Source of the DNA: JAAZBI01 sp964461005
GTDB lineage: Bacteria > Bacillota_I > Bacilli_A > RF39 > UBA660
DNA: 9,579 nt
Direction: 5' to 3'
NCBI GenBank assembly: GCA_964461005.1
Contig: CAYWQQ010000023.1
Span: 1 to 9,579, forward strand
The notes under the pieces were generated by a model, which was not told the DNA's origin, ran no database searches, and saw only the letters and a program-made list of their open reading frames with translations. The position numbers and the translations under genes were made by a program. This document shows, in pieces, positions 1-6,663 of the stretch (the stretch's first letter is position 1; every line of letters starts with the position of its first letter).

Positions 1-1612
1 TTAATTTGCTATTCCAGATAATTAAATTAGAGCGATGCTTTTCAAAATCATTATCTCGATCAGGATTGGCAACTTCATTGATTTCATTTAATTCTAATCC
101 GTATGGATAATGATCTGAACATAAAACAATTACCGTATCATCTAACTTACCTTTAGATTTTAATTGTTCTATTAAATATTCTAAAGATTTATCTAATTCA
201 ATTTGAGTAGCTATATATCCTTTGCTAATATCTGAGTATGGTAAATCTTTAACTAAAGACCAATTTTTTGAAACAATCATATTTCCAATTTTCGTATAAT
301 TTAAATGTCCACTAATAGTTATATAATATATCATAAATTTTTCTTCATCTATATACATAGGAATAGATTTTTTCATCATTTCTAAGTCGCTTTGTGGCCA
401 TTGCTTACAATTGATGTTTAAACCATTACCACAAGCAACAAACTTACTATATCCAAGGTTAGGTACAGAAAGATTCCTGGAATAGTATTTATAGTTTCCA
501 TCATGAAATGCCATAGTTTTATAATTAAGTTCTCGAAATAAATTGGCAAAAGTATAAGGCAGATCTTTACCAATAGATTGTTTCATGATCCAATTACTGC
601 CAGCTGTATTGGGTAATAGTGATGTTTGTTGCAAAAATTCTCCATCAATAGTACTGACAAAAATTGGAACATAAAAATTACTAAATACAAAGCCACTATT
701 TATTAACTTGTATAAAGTAGGTGTCAACTTTTCATCTACTCCAATTGGATCAAAAGCCTCTGCTAAAATAACAATCAAATTTTTCCCTTTAAACATTCCT
801 GTATATTCGTTTTTAAAAGTAGGCTTTTTATTGTTAAAATATTCGTGCATACCTTTTATAGTTTTATCAGTTGAATCTGCAATTAATTTTTTAAAATCTA
901 TTTTTAAAACATTTGGTAAGTAAATTGAATTAAAATCAATTTTAAAAGACAATCCTGATTTCACATATTCAAATTTTTCGCCTTTATTAAAAATTATGTT
1001 TTTTAAGTCCAAACGCATTGTTGTTAAAATACCAAACTTTTCAGCTGCTAACAATGGTGAAGAAAATTCTCCATAATATAGTGAGTTTGCAGAATATAAT
1101 TCGTTTTTATTTATTTGTAATAATAATGCATTAATTATATATGTAATTAAAAAAAATATTGCAAAAAGTGTTTTTAATTTGAATTTCATTTTTTTTAAGT
1201 ATAGAACTTTTTTATTTAAAAAGATTACAATTACTAAAGGTATTAAAAATATTATTACAAAAAATATATTCCTATAAATCATTGTCAAAACTGAATCACC
1301 AAATTCAGCAATAACTGTCGTTTGCCCCATTGAATATAAAGACATTAGTCCGTCATAAGTTTTGAAATATATAATTTGAGCTATAAAGATGACAGATATA
1401 ATTGTCAATATAGTGTAGTAGCTGATAAAATTAATTGTTTTATTAAAAATTGTTGTTAGTAAATATATTGTTATAGAAAAACCAATAGTAAAAAAGATAA
1501 TACTTATAAAATAAAGCAAAGAAAAACTTTTAAAGACAATAATATTTGTCATTAATTCCAAAATTAGTATAAATAAAAATGTAATTAACAAATCAAAAAT
1601 TCTTTTTCCCAT
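1..1612 (-). CDS. LTA synthase-like (LtaS family) membrane phosphoglycerol transferase, C-terminus cut by window edge
   Basis: I translated this frame by hand: it is open for 537 codons from the ATG at 1612 to the left edge, with no stop or frameshift. The first ~165 residues hold five hydrophobic helices (about 7-27, 31-53, 61-83, 112-132, 147-165), followed by an extracellular alkaline-phosphatase/sulfatase-fold domain, the LtaS architecture. Visible active-site elements are E285 in ILAEAFD, the likely nucleophile T321 in STIDGEF, H436 in SGHLNYT and the metal-binding pair D500-H501 in SDHYPYG. In LtaS this enzyme moves glycerolphosphate from phosphatidylglycerol onto a growing lipoteichoic acid chain outside the membrane. 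Family members are usually about 600-650 residues, so roughly the last 60-110 are missing. The Glu is followed by Ala where Ser is common. No Shine-Dalgarno precedes the ATG. A related glycerolphosphate transferase or primase role is possible. The family assignment is secure; the exact substrate is inferred. Confidence 0.87.
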   Translation of the reverse strand, partial: MGKRIFDLLITFLFILILELMTNIIVFKSFSLLYFISIIFFTIGFSITIYLLTTIFNKTINFISYYTILTIISVIFIAQIIYFKTYDGLMSLYSMGQTTVIAEFGDSVLTMIYRNIFFVIIFLIPLVIVIFLNKKVLYLKKMKFKLKTLFAIFFLITYIINALLLQINKNELYSANSLYYGEFSSPLLAAEKFGILTTMRLDLKNIIFNKGEKFEYVKSGLSFKIDFNSIYLPNVLKIDFKKLIADSTDKTIKGMHEYFNNKKPTFKNEYTGMFKGKNLIVILAEAFDPIGVDEKLTPTLYKLINSGFVFSNFYVPIFVSTIDGEFLQQTSLLPNTAGSNWIMKQSIGKDLPYTFANLFRELNYKTMAFHDGNYKYYSRNLSVPNLGYSKFVACGNGLNINCKQWPQSDLEMMKKSIPMYIDEEKFMIYYITISGHLNYTKIGNMIVSKNWSLVKDLPYSDISKGYIATQIELDKSLEYLIEQLKSKGKLDDTVIVLCSDHYPYGLELNEINEVANPDRDNDFEKHRSNLIIWNSKL

Positions 1613-1618
1613 AAAATA

Positions 1619-1627
1619 ATTATATCA
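1619..1627 (-). promoter_or_regulatory. Extended -10 promoter of the LTA synthase gene, implying a leaderless mRNA
   Basis: On the minus strand TGATATAAT is an exact extended -10 element (TG-N-TATAAT). Six bases (TATTTT) separate it from the ATG at 1612, so the expected start of transcription falls on or next to the A of the ATG. The position 17 nt upstream has no good -35 hexamer, which extended -10 promoters can tolerate. Such boxes also arise by chance in AT-rich DNA, hence moderate confidence. Confidence 0.5.
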
Positions 1628-1633
1628 TAAAAT

Positions 1634-1661
1634 AAAAAAAAGATAATTATATCTTTTTTTT
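1634..1661 (-). terminator. A/T-rich hairpin terminator at the end of the operon
   Basis: A perfect 12-bp inverted repeat (1634-1645 with 1650-1661) encloses a 4-nt loop. Each arm has one G or C; the rest is A/T, with an A8 tract on one side and T8 on the other. On the minus strand the transcript would form the stem and end in a U tract. The TAA that closes the frameshifted terminal gene (1649-1647) lies in the loop. By symmetry it could also act on plus-strand transcripts. The low GC makes the hairpin weak, but the position, between the last frame of the operon and the LTA synthase promoter, fits a terminator. Confidence 0.55.
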
Positions 1662-1859
1662 CAAAGTCTTAACATCATTAGATTTATCTACTAAATCAGA
1701 AATAAATTCTTCCAAAATAATTTTATGACTATAAATATTATAAATTTTTAACATATTACCTTCTATAATAAATATTTCATCGGGATTTAATATTCGATAG
1801 CATACTATTTTGTCATCAATAATTAAAACTGTTTGATTATCAACGACTTGTTGTTTAAA
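1647..1859 (-). pseudogene. Out-of-frame 3' part of the small terminal gene (frameshift remnant or frameshift-expressed domain)
   Basis: Downstream of the TAA at 1857-1855 the +1 frame is open for 70 codons, from TTT at 1859 to TAA at 1649-1647. It encodes a plausible soluble segment alternating hydrophobic and charged residues (for example VLIIDDKIVCYRI, DEIFIIEGNMLKIYN) with a lysine-rich tail. There is no ATG, GTG or TTG in the first ~35 codons and no ribosome binding site that would start it as a separate gene. Removing one A from the A5 run at 1865-1861 joins it seamlessly to the upstream frame, giving a protein of about 164 residues. At this base composition a 70-codon run without a stop would be rare by chance. 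I read it as the natural C-terminal half of the upstream gene. Sequencing error, true mutation and recoding cannot be told apart here. Confidence 0.62.
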
Positions 1860-2142
1860 CTTTTTCTTTGCCTCTTAAACAATATGAATTATTATGTTCT
1901 TTGGTATTATAGATATAATCAATTGATTGATATAATTCTTTATTATGACTAATAATATGATAAAAATATATTTTTCCTTCTTCATACTTTATTTCTGTAA
2001 AATAATCTCCTTGATAAATGAATTCATAGGTTTCTTCATTTACTAAATAAAATTTATCATCTTCCGTACGATAAATAACATACTTTTCATCAAAAAAATG
2101 TCTAACCATTTTTTCTGGACTAATTAAACTTTTAAACTCCAT
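1855..2142 (-). CDS. Small unknown protein, last gene of the operon, truncated by a frameshift
   Basis: The product is not recognised. As read it is 95 residues, acidic and aromatic-rich, with no signal peptide or membrane helix. Stretches such as KFYLVNEETYEFIY and KIYFYHI suggest β-strands, so it looks like a cytosolic β-rich protein. The start is placed at the ATG at 2142 because GGAGG (2155-2151) sits 8 nt before it; an in-frame TTG at 2157 overlaps that ribosome binding site and is unlikely to be the start. The TAA at 1857-1855 follows directly after an A5 run, and the +1 frame then continues for 70 codons, so the intact gene probably encoded about 164 residues. It starts about 35 nt after the patatin-like gene, in the same direction, and may have its own weak promoter. 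The function is unknown. Confidence 0.65.
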   Translation of the reverse strand: MEFKSLISPEKMVRHFFDEKYVIYRTEDDKFYLVNEETYEFIYQGDYFTEIKYEEGKIYFYHIISHNKELYQSIDYIYNTKEHNNSYCLRGKEKV

Positions 2143-2150
2143 TTTATATT

Positions 2151-2155
2151 CCTCC
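2151..2155 (-). promoter_or_regulatory. Ribosome binding site that fixes the small gene start
   Basis: GGAGG lies 8 nt upstream of the ATG at 2142, an ideal spacing. It overlaps the alternative in-frame TTG at 2157-2155, which rules that TTG out as a good start and shortens the protein by five residues. Confidence 0.75.
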
Positions 2156-2167
2156 AAGTGAAAAAAT

Positions 2168-2195
2168 ATTATACTATTATATTTTAAAAATGCAA
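2168..2195 (-). promoter_or_regulatory. Possible internal promoter for the small gene
   Basis: On the minus strand TATAAT (2173-2168) is preceded, after 16 nt, by TTGCAT (2195-2190), which matches TTGACA only in its first three bases. It spans the end of the patatin-like gene. A perfect -10 in AT-rich sequence is weak evidence on its own, so this is tentative. If real, the terminal gene could be transcribed apart from the operon. Confidence 0.3.
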
Positions 2196-3364
2196 GAGTT
2201 TTTTAAATTTTTTATATATAATGCTCCAAGAACTTCTTTTGAAAAAGCTAGTTCCCAATTTTTATTACTATTCTTTATATCGTTATTTAATATGTTATTA
2301 ATAATATTTCTGCTATCACCAATTCTATTTAAATTATATTTCCTTTGTTTCTTTAATATCAACTTATTAAATTTGCGATAAGAATATATTTTTGTATCAT
2401 TAATTTCATAGATACTGCCTAAAAATTCCATTATTTTTTGAAAATCTTTTAAATTATATTCATTTTTAAATGTTATTTTTTTTATTATTTTTGAAATGAT
2501 TCCTTTTTTTGTTAAAAAGGTTTGTACTAATTTATTAAATTTTTGAGAATATTTTGAATAATTCTTTTCTAAATGATTATTTTTGAAAGTATATTTTTTT
2601 CCTTCTAATTGATTAAATACTTTCATAGTATCATTATAACCATACTTAATATTTTTACGTGATAAATATTTGTCAAAAACTAAAAATGAACCTAAATGAT
2701 TATTTGGTGAAATGTATATTATTTTAGCTGTTGTTTTTTTTACTGGTTTCTCAATACCAATTTCTTTTAAATCTACTGCAATAATTTCTTCTGCTCCTAA
2801 GTCTAAAGCTAGATTAATTGGAAAATTATCATAATAGCCACCATCTATATAATCTTTACCATCTATTTGCTTTTTTTGAAAAGCAGGAAAACAAGATGAA
2901 GACGCTATTAAATAGTGCTTTAATTTATCTGAAGAAATTTTTTCAACATTAATAATTTTAGGTTTTAAATCAGATAAATTATAAGTGATAAAACTGAATT
3001 TGATTTTTGCTTTTTTTAATTTATTATAATTTAATTTTGATTCAATTGTCTTTTCCAAATTATTTGGATTCATTCCGTGATTAAGAAAAATAGCTTTAGC
3101 ATATTTTTTAGCTATTGCTTTTTTTCCTTCTGAAGTAGAATAATCACAATTTATATCTTGATCAAAAACATCTTTGAAACTAATGTTTTTCCATAAGGAA
3201 TAGGCTTTACGATAACTTTTTGTAACCATTAAAGCTCCGTTTAAAGCCCCTACTGATGTTCCAGTTACAATATCATACTTTATTTTTAATTTTCTTAAAG
3301 CTTTCCAAACTCCTATTTGATAGGCTCCTTTTGAGCCGCCACCAGATAAAACAATTGCTCGCAA
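2177..3364 (-). CDS. Patatin-like phospholipase family protein
   Basis: A 395-residue protein that opens directly with the patatin signature: the oxyanion-hole loop SGGGSKGAYQIGV (7-19), then GTSVG with nucleophile S37, then the DGG motif with catalytic D174 in YIDGGYYDNFPI. The Ser-Asp dyad is intact, so it should be an active acyl hydrolase on membrane phospholipids or other lipid esters. No signal peptide or membrane helix is seen, so it probably acts from the cytosolic side. The start is TTG at 3364: an in-frame TAA lies immediately before it and AGGAGA sits 8 nt upstream. The catalytic core ends near residue 250. The remaining ~145 residues are Lys/Asn/Ile-rich and include a helical stretch (EFLGSIYEINDTKIYSYRKF), probably the C-terminal domain of related Firmicute proteins. 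It follows the ABC permease by 12 nt. The in vivo substrate is unknown. Confidence 0.9.
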   Translation of the reverse strand: MRAIVLSGGGSKGAYQIGVWKALRKLKIKYDIVTGTSVGALNGALMVTKSYRKAYSLWKNISFKDVFDQDINCDYSTSEGKKAIAKKYAKAIFLNHGMNPNNLEKTIESKLNYNKLKKAKIKFSFITYNLSDLKPKIINVEKISSDKLKHYLIASSSCFPAFQKKQIDGKDYIDGGYYDNFPINLALDLGAEEIIAVDLKEIGIEKPVKKTTAKIIYISPNNHLGSFLVFDKYLSRKNIKYGYNDTMKVFNQLEGKKYTFKNNHLEKNYSKYSQKFNKLVQTFLTKKGIISKIIKKITFKNEYNLKDFQKIMEFLGSIYEINDTKIYSYRKFNKLILKKQRKYNLNRIGDSRNIINNILNNDIKNSNKNWELAFSKEVLGALYIKNLKNSCIFKI

Positions 3365-3372
3365 TTAAATCA

Positions 3373-3378
3373 TCTCCT
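3373..3378 (-). promoter_or_regulatory. Ribosome binding site for the TTG start of the patatin-like gene
   Basis: AGGAGA overlaps the TAG stop of the permease gene (3379-3377) and lies 8 nt before the TTG at 3364. It supports the non-ATG start and suggests translational coupling with the permease. Confidence 0.75.
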
Positions 3379-4969
3379 AATTAATTCTTTGTAAACGCTT
3401 TGGCGCCCATATGTTTATTATTATTATTTGAATAATATTTAAAATAAATATAATACCAAATATTATAATTAAATATTTACTTAAACTAAGATATTTTTCA
3501 ATAAAAGTATAAACAGTACCTAAAGTTATAATTAATATTAAAGGAAGTACTGTAGATATTAATACACTTAAGCTTCTTTTTACAATTACAGTATCATCTA
3601 CTGCATCTAATTTTGGAAATTTAAGATTAACTATCATACCAAACATCGATGAACAACCTAAAGAAAGAACTGCTACCAAGATTAATATTAGTAATTCAAT
3701 AATATTGAATCCGAAGGCAAATGAAAAAGCCAAAATCGAAACAATAATTGGAATGATTATAATTATGAAATTAAACATTATCTTACTAATGATTATACTT
3801 TTAAATTTAACCGGTAAGGATTTTAATATCCACAAATTTTTTCCTTCTATTGAAATACTAGCACAAGAAGTATTTGATAAAAAAGCAATAAATGTTATGG
3901 CAACAATTATCATGGGAAATATATCTAAATTAAGTCCTCCTTGTTTCATCATATTAACAATGTCTTTTTTATCAGTAAAGAAAAGTGCAAAAGAACCAAA
4001 TAGCATCACAATTACACCAAACAAAGTATTAAACACATAAATTGGAGAAGAAAAATATCTTTTAGCTTCCTTTATAAACAATATTTGTTTAGCTTTAGTT
4101 TGTCTTAAATGTTTAAATTCAAATTTGCTCTTAGCTTTTTTTTCATTAAGTCTAGAAAGTAATTTCTTATAATTTAAACTCAAAACATTTATAAATATAT
4201 AAAATAATCCAAAATTTATAATTAAACATAATAGCAAGGAAATATAACTATTAGAGGAGAACATTTCAATAATTAAATATAAACTATAAAATCCATATTT
4301 AATGATATTTTCAATTTTCTCAAAATTATTAATAACATACATCAAAATAGCTTCTATATTAGAAAATATCATAGCAAAAATTATTATCATACCAAATGAT
4401 AATATATATTCTATCCATTTACTAGCGTTTGCTTTTGACATTGAAAATGCAATTATGTATCCAAAAATACTTGCTAGAATAGTAGGTATGATTGGTAATA
4501 TTATTAATGTAAAAATAGACATAATAATGAAATTAAAATCGATACTAACTCTTACTGCATATGTTATTAGCATTGGTAACATAATAAATAATGAAATTAA
4601 AAAATTCCATAACAAAGTAGTTAAAACTCTACTCATTAAAATTGTTTTTGAATCAATAGGTAAAGATAATAATATATCGTTATCTTTAGCTTTATACATA
4701 ATTGTTTTTGTGTTAAAAATAGATAATTGAAAAAGGAAAAAACTTACTAATACAAAAAATAATGGAATTAAGTAAAATGTTAATCCATACATTTTTGCAG
4801 TGTTAATCGCACCATCAGTAATCATCGTAATAGAAAAAGTTAAAGAAAAACCAAAATATAAAATTGCAAAACCAAATAAAATAAGATTAATTTTCTTCAT
4901 TTTTTTGATTTTTTCAAGGCTAATAGTTGATTTAATTTTAAATTTTAATAATTTAAATAACTTATCCAT
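3377..4969 (-). CDS. ABC-2 type exporter permease subunit
   Basis: A 530-residue, very hydrophobic protein with about a dozen predicted membrane helices separated by short basic loops, partner of the ATPase encoded just upstream. The gene begins with ATG in a TAATG overlap with the ATPase stop; GGAG lies about 11 nt before it. The N-terminus is a basic cytosolic segment (1-27) before the first helix. Two cytosolic loops carry the same pattern, LLSLPI around P104 and LKSLPV around P386, each followed by a basic stretch and a long helix, suggesting an internal duplication into two half-permeases. A charged loop (about 272-300) separates the halves. It resembles the large Firmicute ABC-2-like permeases often annotated as putative exporters. 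The cargo cannot be read from sequence; the lipid-related neighbours make a lipid, peptide or envelope substrate plausible, but that is inference. Confidence 0.85.
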   Translation of the reverse strand: MDKLFKLLKFKIKSTISLEKIKKMKKINLILFGFAILYFGFSLTFSITMITDGAINTAKMYGLTFYLIPLFFVLVSFFLFQLSIFNTKTIMYKAKDNDILLSLPIDSKTILMSRVLTTLLWNFLISLFIMLPMLITYAVRVSIDFNFIIMSIFTLIILPIIPTILASIFGYIIAFSMSKANASKWIEYILSFGMIIIFAMIFSNIEAILMYVINNFEKIENIIKYGFYSLYLIIEMFSSNSYISLLLCLIINFGLFYIFINVLSLNYKKLLSRLNEKKAKSKFEFKHLRQTKAKQILFIKEAKRYFSSPIYVFNTLFGVIVMLFGSFALFFTDKKDIVNMMKQGGLNLDIFPMIIVAITFIAFLSNTSCASISIEGKNLWILKSLPVKFKSIIISKIMFNFIIIIIPIIVSILAFSFAFGFNIIELLILILVAVLSLGCSSMFGMIVNLKFPKLDAVDDTVIVKRSLSVLISTVLPLILIITLGTVYTFIEKYLSLSKYLIIIFGIIFILNIIQIIIINIWAPKRLQRIN

Positions 4970-5679
4970 TAATTATTCAACTCCACAAACAAATCTTCTA
5001 AACTTTTATCGCCTTTAATGTCTTTAACTGTACCTGAAACAATTAATTTTCCTTTTTTAATGATAGCTACTTTATCACACAACTTTTCTACAACCTCTAA
5101 TACGTGAGAAGAAAATAAGAAAGATACTCCCTTTTTGCATAAATCTTTCATTATTTTTTTCAGCTTAAAGGCTGCAGTTGGATCTAAACCAACAAATGGT
5201 TCATCCATTATTATTAACAAAGGATCATGAAGCAATGCTGATATTACAACTAATTTTTGTTTCATACCATGAGAATATGTTGATACCAAATCACCCAAAT
5301 TATCAAATATTTCAAATTCAACAGCATACTTATTTATAGCTAATTCCCTATCTTGAATTGAAACATTAAAGATGTCTGCTATAAAATTTAAATAGTCTAT
5401 GCCACGAACATTTTCATATATGTCTGGATTATCTGGAATATATGCAATTTTTTGTTTACATAAAATAGGTTCATCCTTAATAGAATGATTATCTATTTTA
5501 ATTTCTCCCTCTTCAAAATCAATGATTCCTACAATTGATTTAATTGTTGTAGTTTTTCCAGCTCCATTGTGACCTATAAAACCATAAATTTCACCTTTTT
5601 TTACTTTTAAAGATAAATTATCAACAGCTTTTTTGCCAACTTTACCATATGTTTTACTAAAATTTTTGATTTCTAACAT
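4969..5679 (-). CDS. ABC transporter ATP-binding subunit
   Basis: A 236-residue single nucleotide-binding domain of normal length. All motifs are present: Walker A GHNGAGKTT (36-44), Q-loop region following the KQKIAYIPDNPDIYE segment, signature YSHGMKQK with H137 where canonical LSGGQ has Gly, Walker B LLIIMDEP with D159-E160, D-loop GLDP and H-loop SSH with H192. It should hydrolyse ATP at the cytosolic face and drive the permease encoded next (1-nt TAATG overlap). The YSHGM signature and the size match export-type ABC-2 ATPases of the EcsA/YthP/CcmA kind. A homodimer pairing with the large permease is likely. The start follows GGGGAGA, which lies inside the last codons of trpS, so the two genes are closely coupled. 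Confidence 0.95.
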   Translation of the reverse strand: MLEIKNFSKTYGKVGKKAVDNLSLKVKKGEIYGFIGHNGAGKTTTIKSIVGIIDFEEGEIKIDNHSIKDEPILCKQKIAYIPDNPDIYENVRGIDYLNFIADIFNVSIQDRELAINKYAVEFEIFDNLGDLVSTYSHGMKQKLVVISALLHDPLLIIMDEPFVGLDPTAAFKLKKIMKDLCKKGVSFLFSSHVLEVVEKLCDKVAIIKKGKLIVSGTVKDIKGDKSLEDLFVELNN

Positions 5680-5682
5680 TTT

Positions 5683-6663
5683 TTATCTCCCCACTCCTAT
5701 TGTTTTTGAAATTTCTGCACATTTTGCTTTTGCCATTGGAATTACTTCACTAATTCCTTGATCTAAAACACTATCAATATAGTCACCATTTAAATATTCG
5801 TAATATCTTTCTTGAATTGGTTTTAACAAATTAGCAATTATATCTGCTACTGCACTTTTAAATTCTCCATAATTTTTACCAATAAACTCATTTTCGACTT
5901 GTTTAATCGATAAATTACTTAAAGAAGAATATATTGTAATCAAATTTGATATTCCTGGTTTATTCTTAACATCATATTTTACAATGTTATCACTATCGGT
6001 AACAGCACTCATTATTTTTTTTCTAATCACTTTTTCATCATCTAATAATAAAATAGAGCCTTTACAATCACCATCTGATTTACTCATTTTCTTTTCAGGA
6101 TCTTGTAAATCTTTAATTCTTGCCCCCACTTTTGGAACTATTACTTCAGGCATAACAAATTTTTTACCATATTTTTTATTAAATCTCTCTACAATATCTC
6201 TGGCCAATTCAACATGTTGCACTTGATCTTCTCCAACAGGTACATAATCAGCATCATATATAATAATATCTGCTGCCATTAAAATTGGATATGTATAAAA
6301 ACCAACAGACAAATTTGAATCTTTAGCTTTTTGATCTTTATACTGGGTCATACGATTCAATTCACCTAAATATGTATTACAACTCAATATCCACGTTAAA
6401 TAAGAATGATATGGATTCTCAGATTGTAGATATATTTTAGCGTGTTTTGGATCTAATCCACAAGCCAAGTAAAGAGCTACTATCTTTTTTGACTTTTCCC
6501 TTAATTCTTTAGGATCTTGATATTTGGTAATAGCATGTAAATCTGCTACAAAAAAATATGAATCATAATCCTTTTGTAATTCAATATATTGTTTAACTGC
6601 CCCAATATAACTACCTAAAGTTAATTCACCAGTCGGTTTAATACCTGAAACTAATTTTTTCAT
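5683..6663 (-). CDS. trpS: Tryptophan--tRNA ligase (TrpRS)
   Basis: A 326-residue class I aminoacyl-tRNA synthetase that charges tRNA-Trp with tryptophan in the cytosol; full length for bacterial TrpRS. The N-terminus has SGIKPTGELTLGSYIGA (6-22), in which TLGS stands for the HIGH motif as in Bacillus-type TrpRS (TIGN). Further family motifs are FFVADLHAIT, the tRNA/ATP-site segment VPVGEDQVQHVELARDI, and KMSKS at 192-196 (PEKKMSKSDGD). The ATG shares 4 nt (ATGA) with the rmuC stop, so translation is probably coupled. No T-box leader precedes it, although many Firmicute trpS genes have one; expression therefore seems set by the operon promoter upstream of the VTT gene. Placement between rmuC and an ABC exporter looks like gene packing, not shared function. 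Confidence 0.97.
   Translation of the reverse strand: MKKLVSGIKPTGELTLGSYIGAVKQYIELQKDYDSYFFVADLHAITKYQDPKELREKSKKIVALYLACGLDPKHAKIYLQSENPYHSYLTWILSCNTYLGELNRMTQYKDQKAKDSNLSVGFYTYPILMAADIIIYDADYVPVGEDQVQHVELARDIVERFNKKYGKKFVMPEVIVPKVGARIKDLQDPEKKMSKSDGDCKGSILLLDDEKVIRKKIMSAVTDSDNIVKYDVKNKPGISNLITIYSSLSNLSIKQVENEFIGKNYGEFKSAVADIIANLLKPIQERYYEYLNGDYIDSVLDQGISEVIPMAKAKCAEISKTIGVGR

Noticed and set aside
708..923. A 71-codon plus-strand frame opposite the LTA synthase
   Set aside because: It overlaps the region encoding the E285 active-site segment on the other strand and shows no family motif or start signal.
1647..1859. Independent small gene in the shifted frame
   Set aside because: No ATG, GTG or TTG occurs near its beginning. 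The first ATG is about 36 codons in and has no good Shine-Dalgarno sequence.
2143..2157. TTG at 2157 as start of the small gene
   Set aside because: It overlaps the GGAGG that is ideally spaced for the ATG at 2142.
3705..4730. Long plus-strand open frames opposite the ABC permease
   Set aside because: They are antisense to a clear multi-helix protein, have no ribosome binding site and arise because Ile/Phe/Leu-rich genes in AT-rich DNA leave the other strand open.
6660..6663. UGA read as tryptophan (Mycoplasma code)
   Set aside because: No gene here needs an internal UGA, Trp is written TGG in conserved positions, and rmuC ends at TGA; under the alternative code it would gain only two extra residues after Trp, so that stop alone is not decisive but the whole set is.
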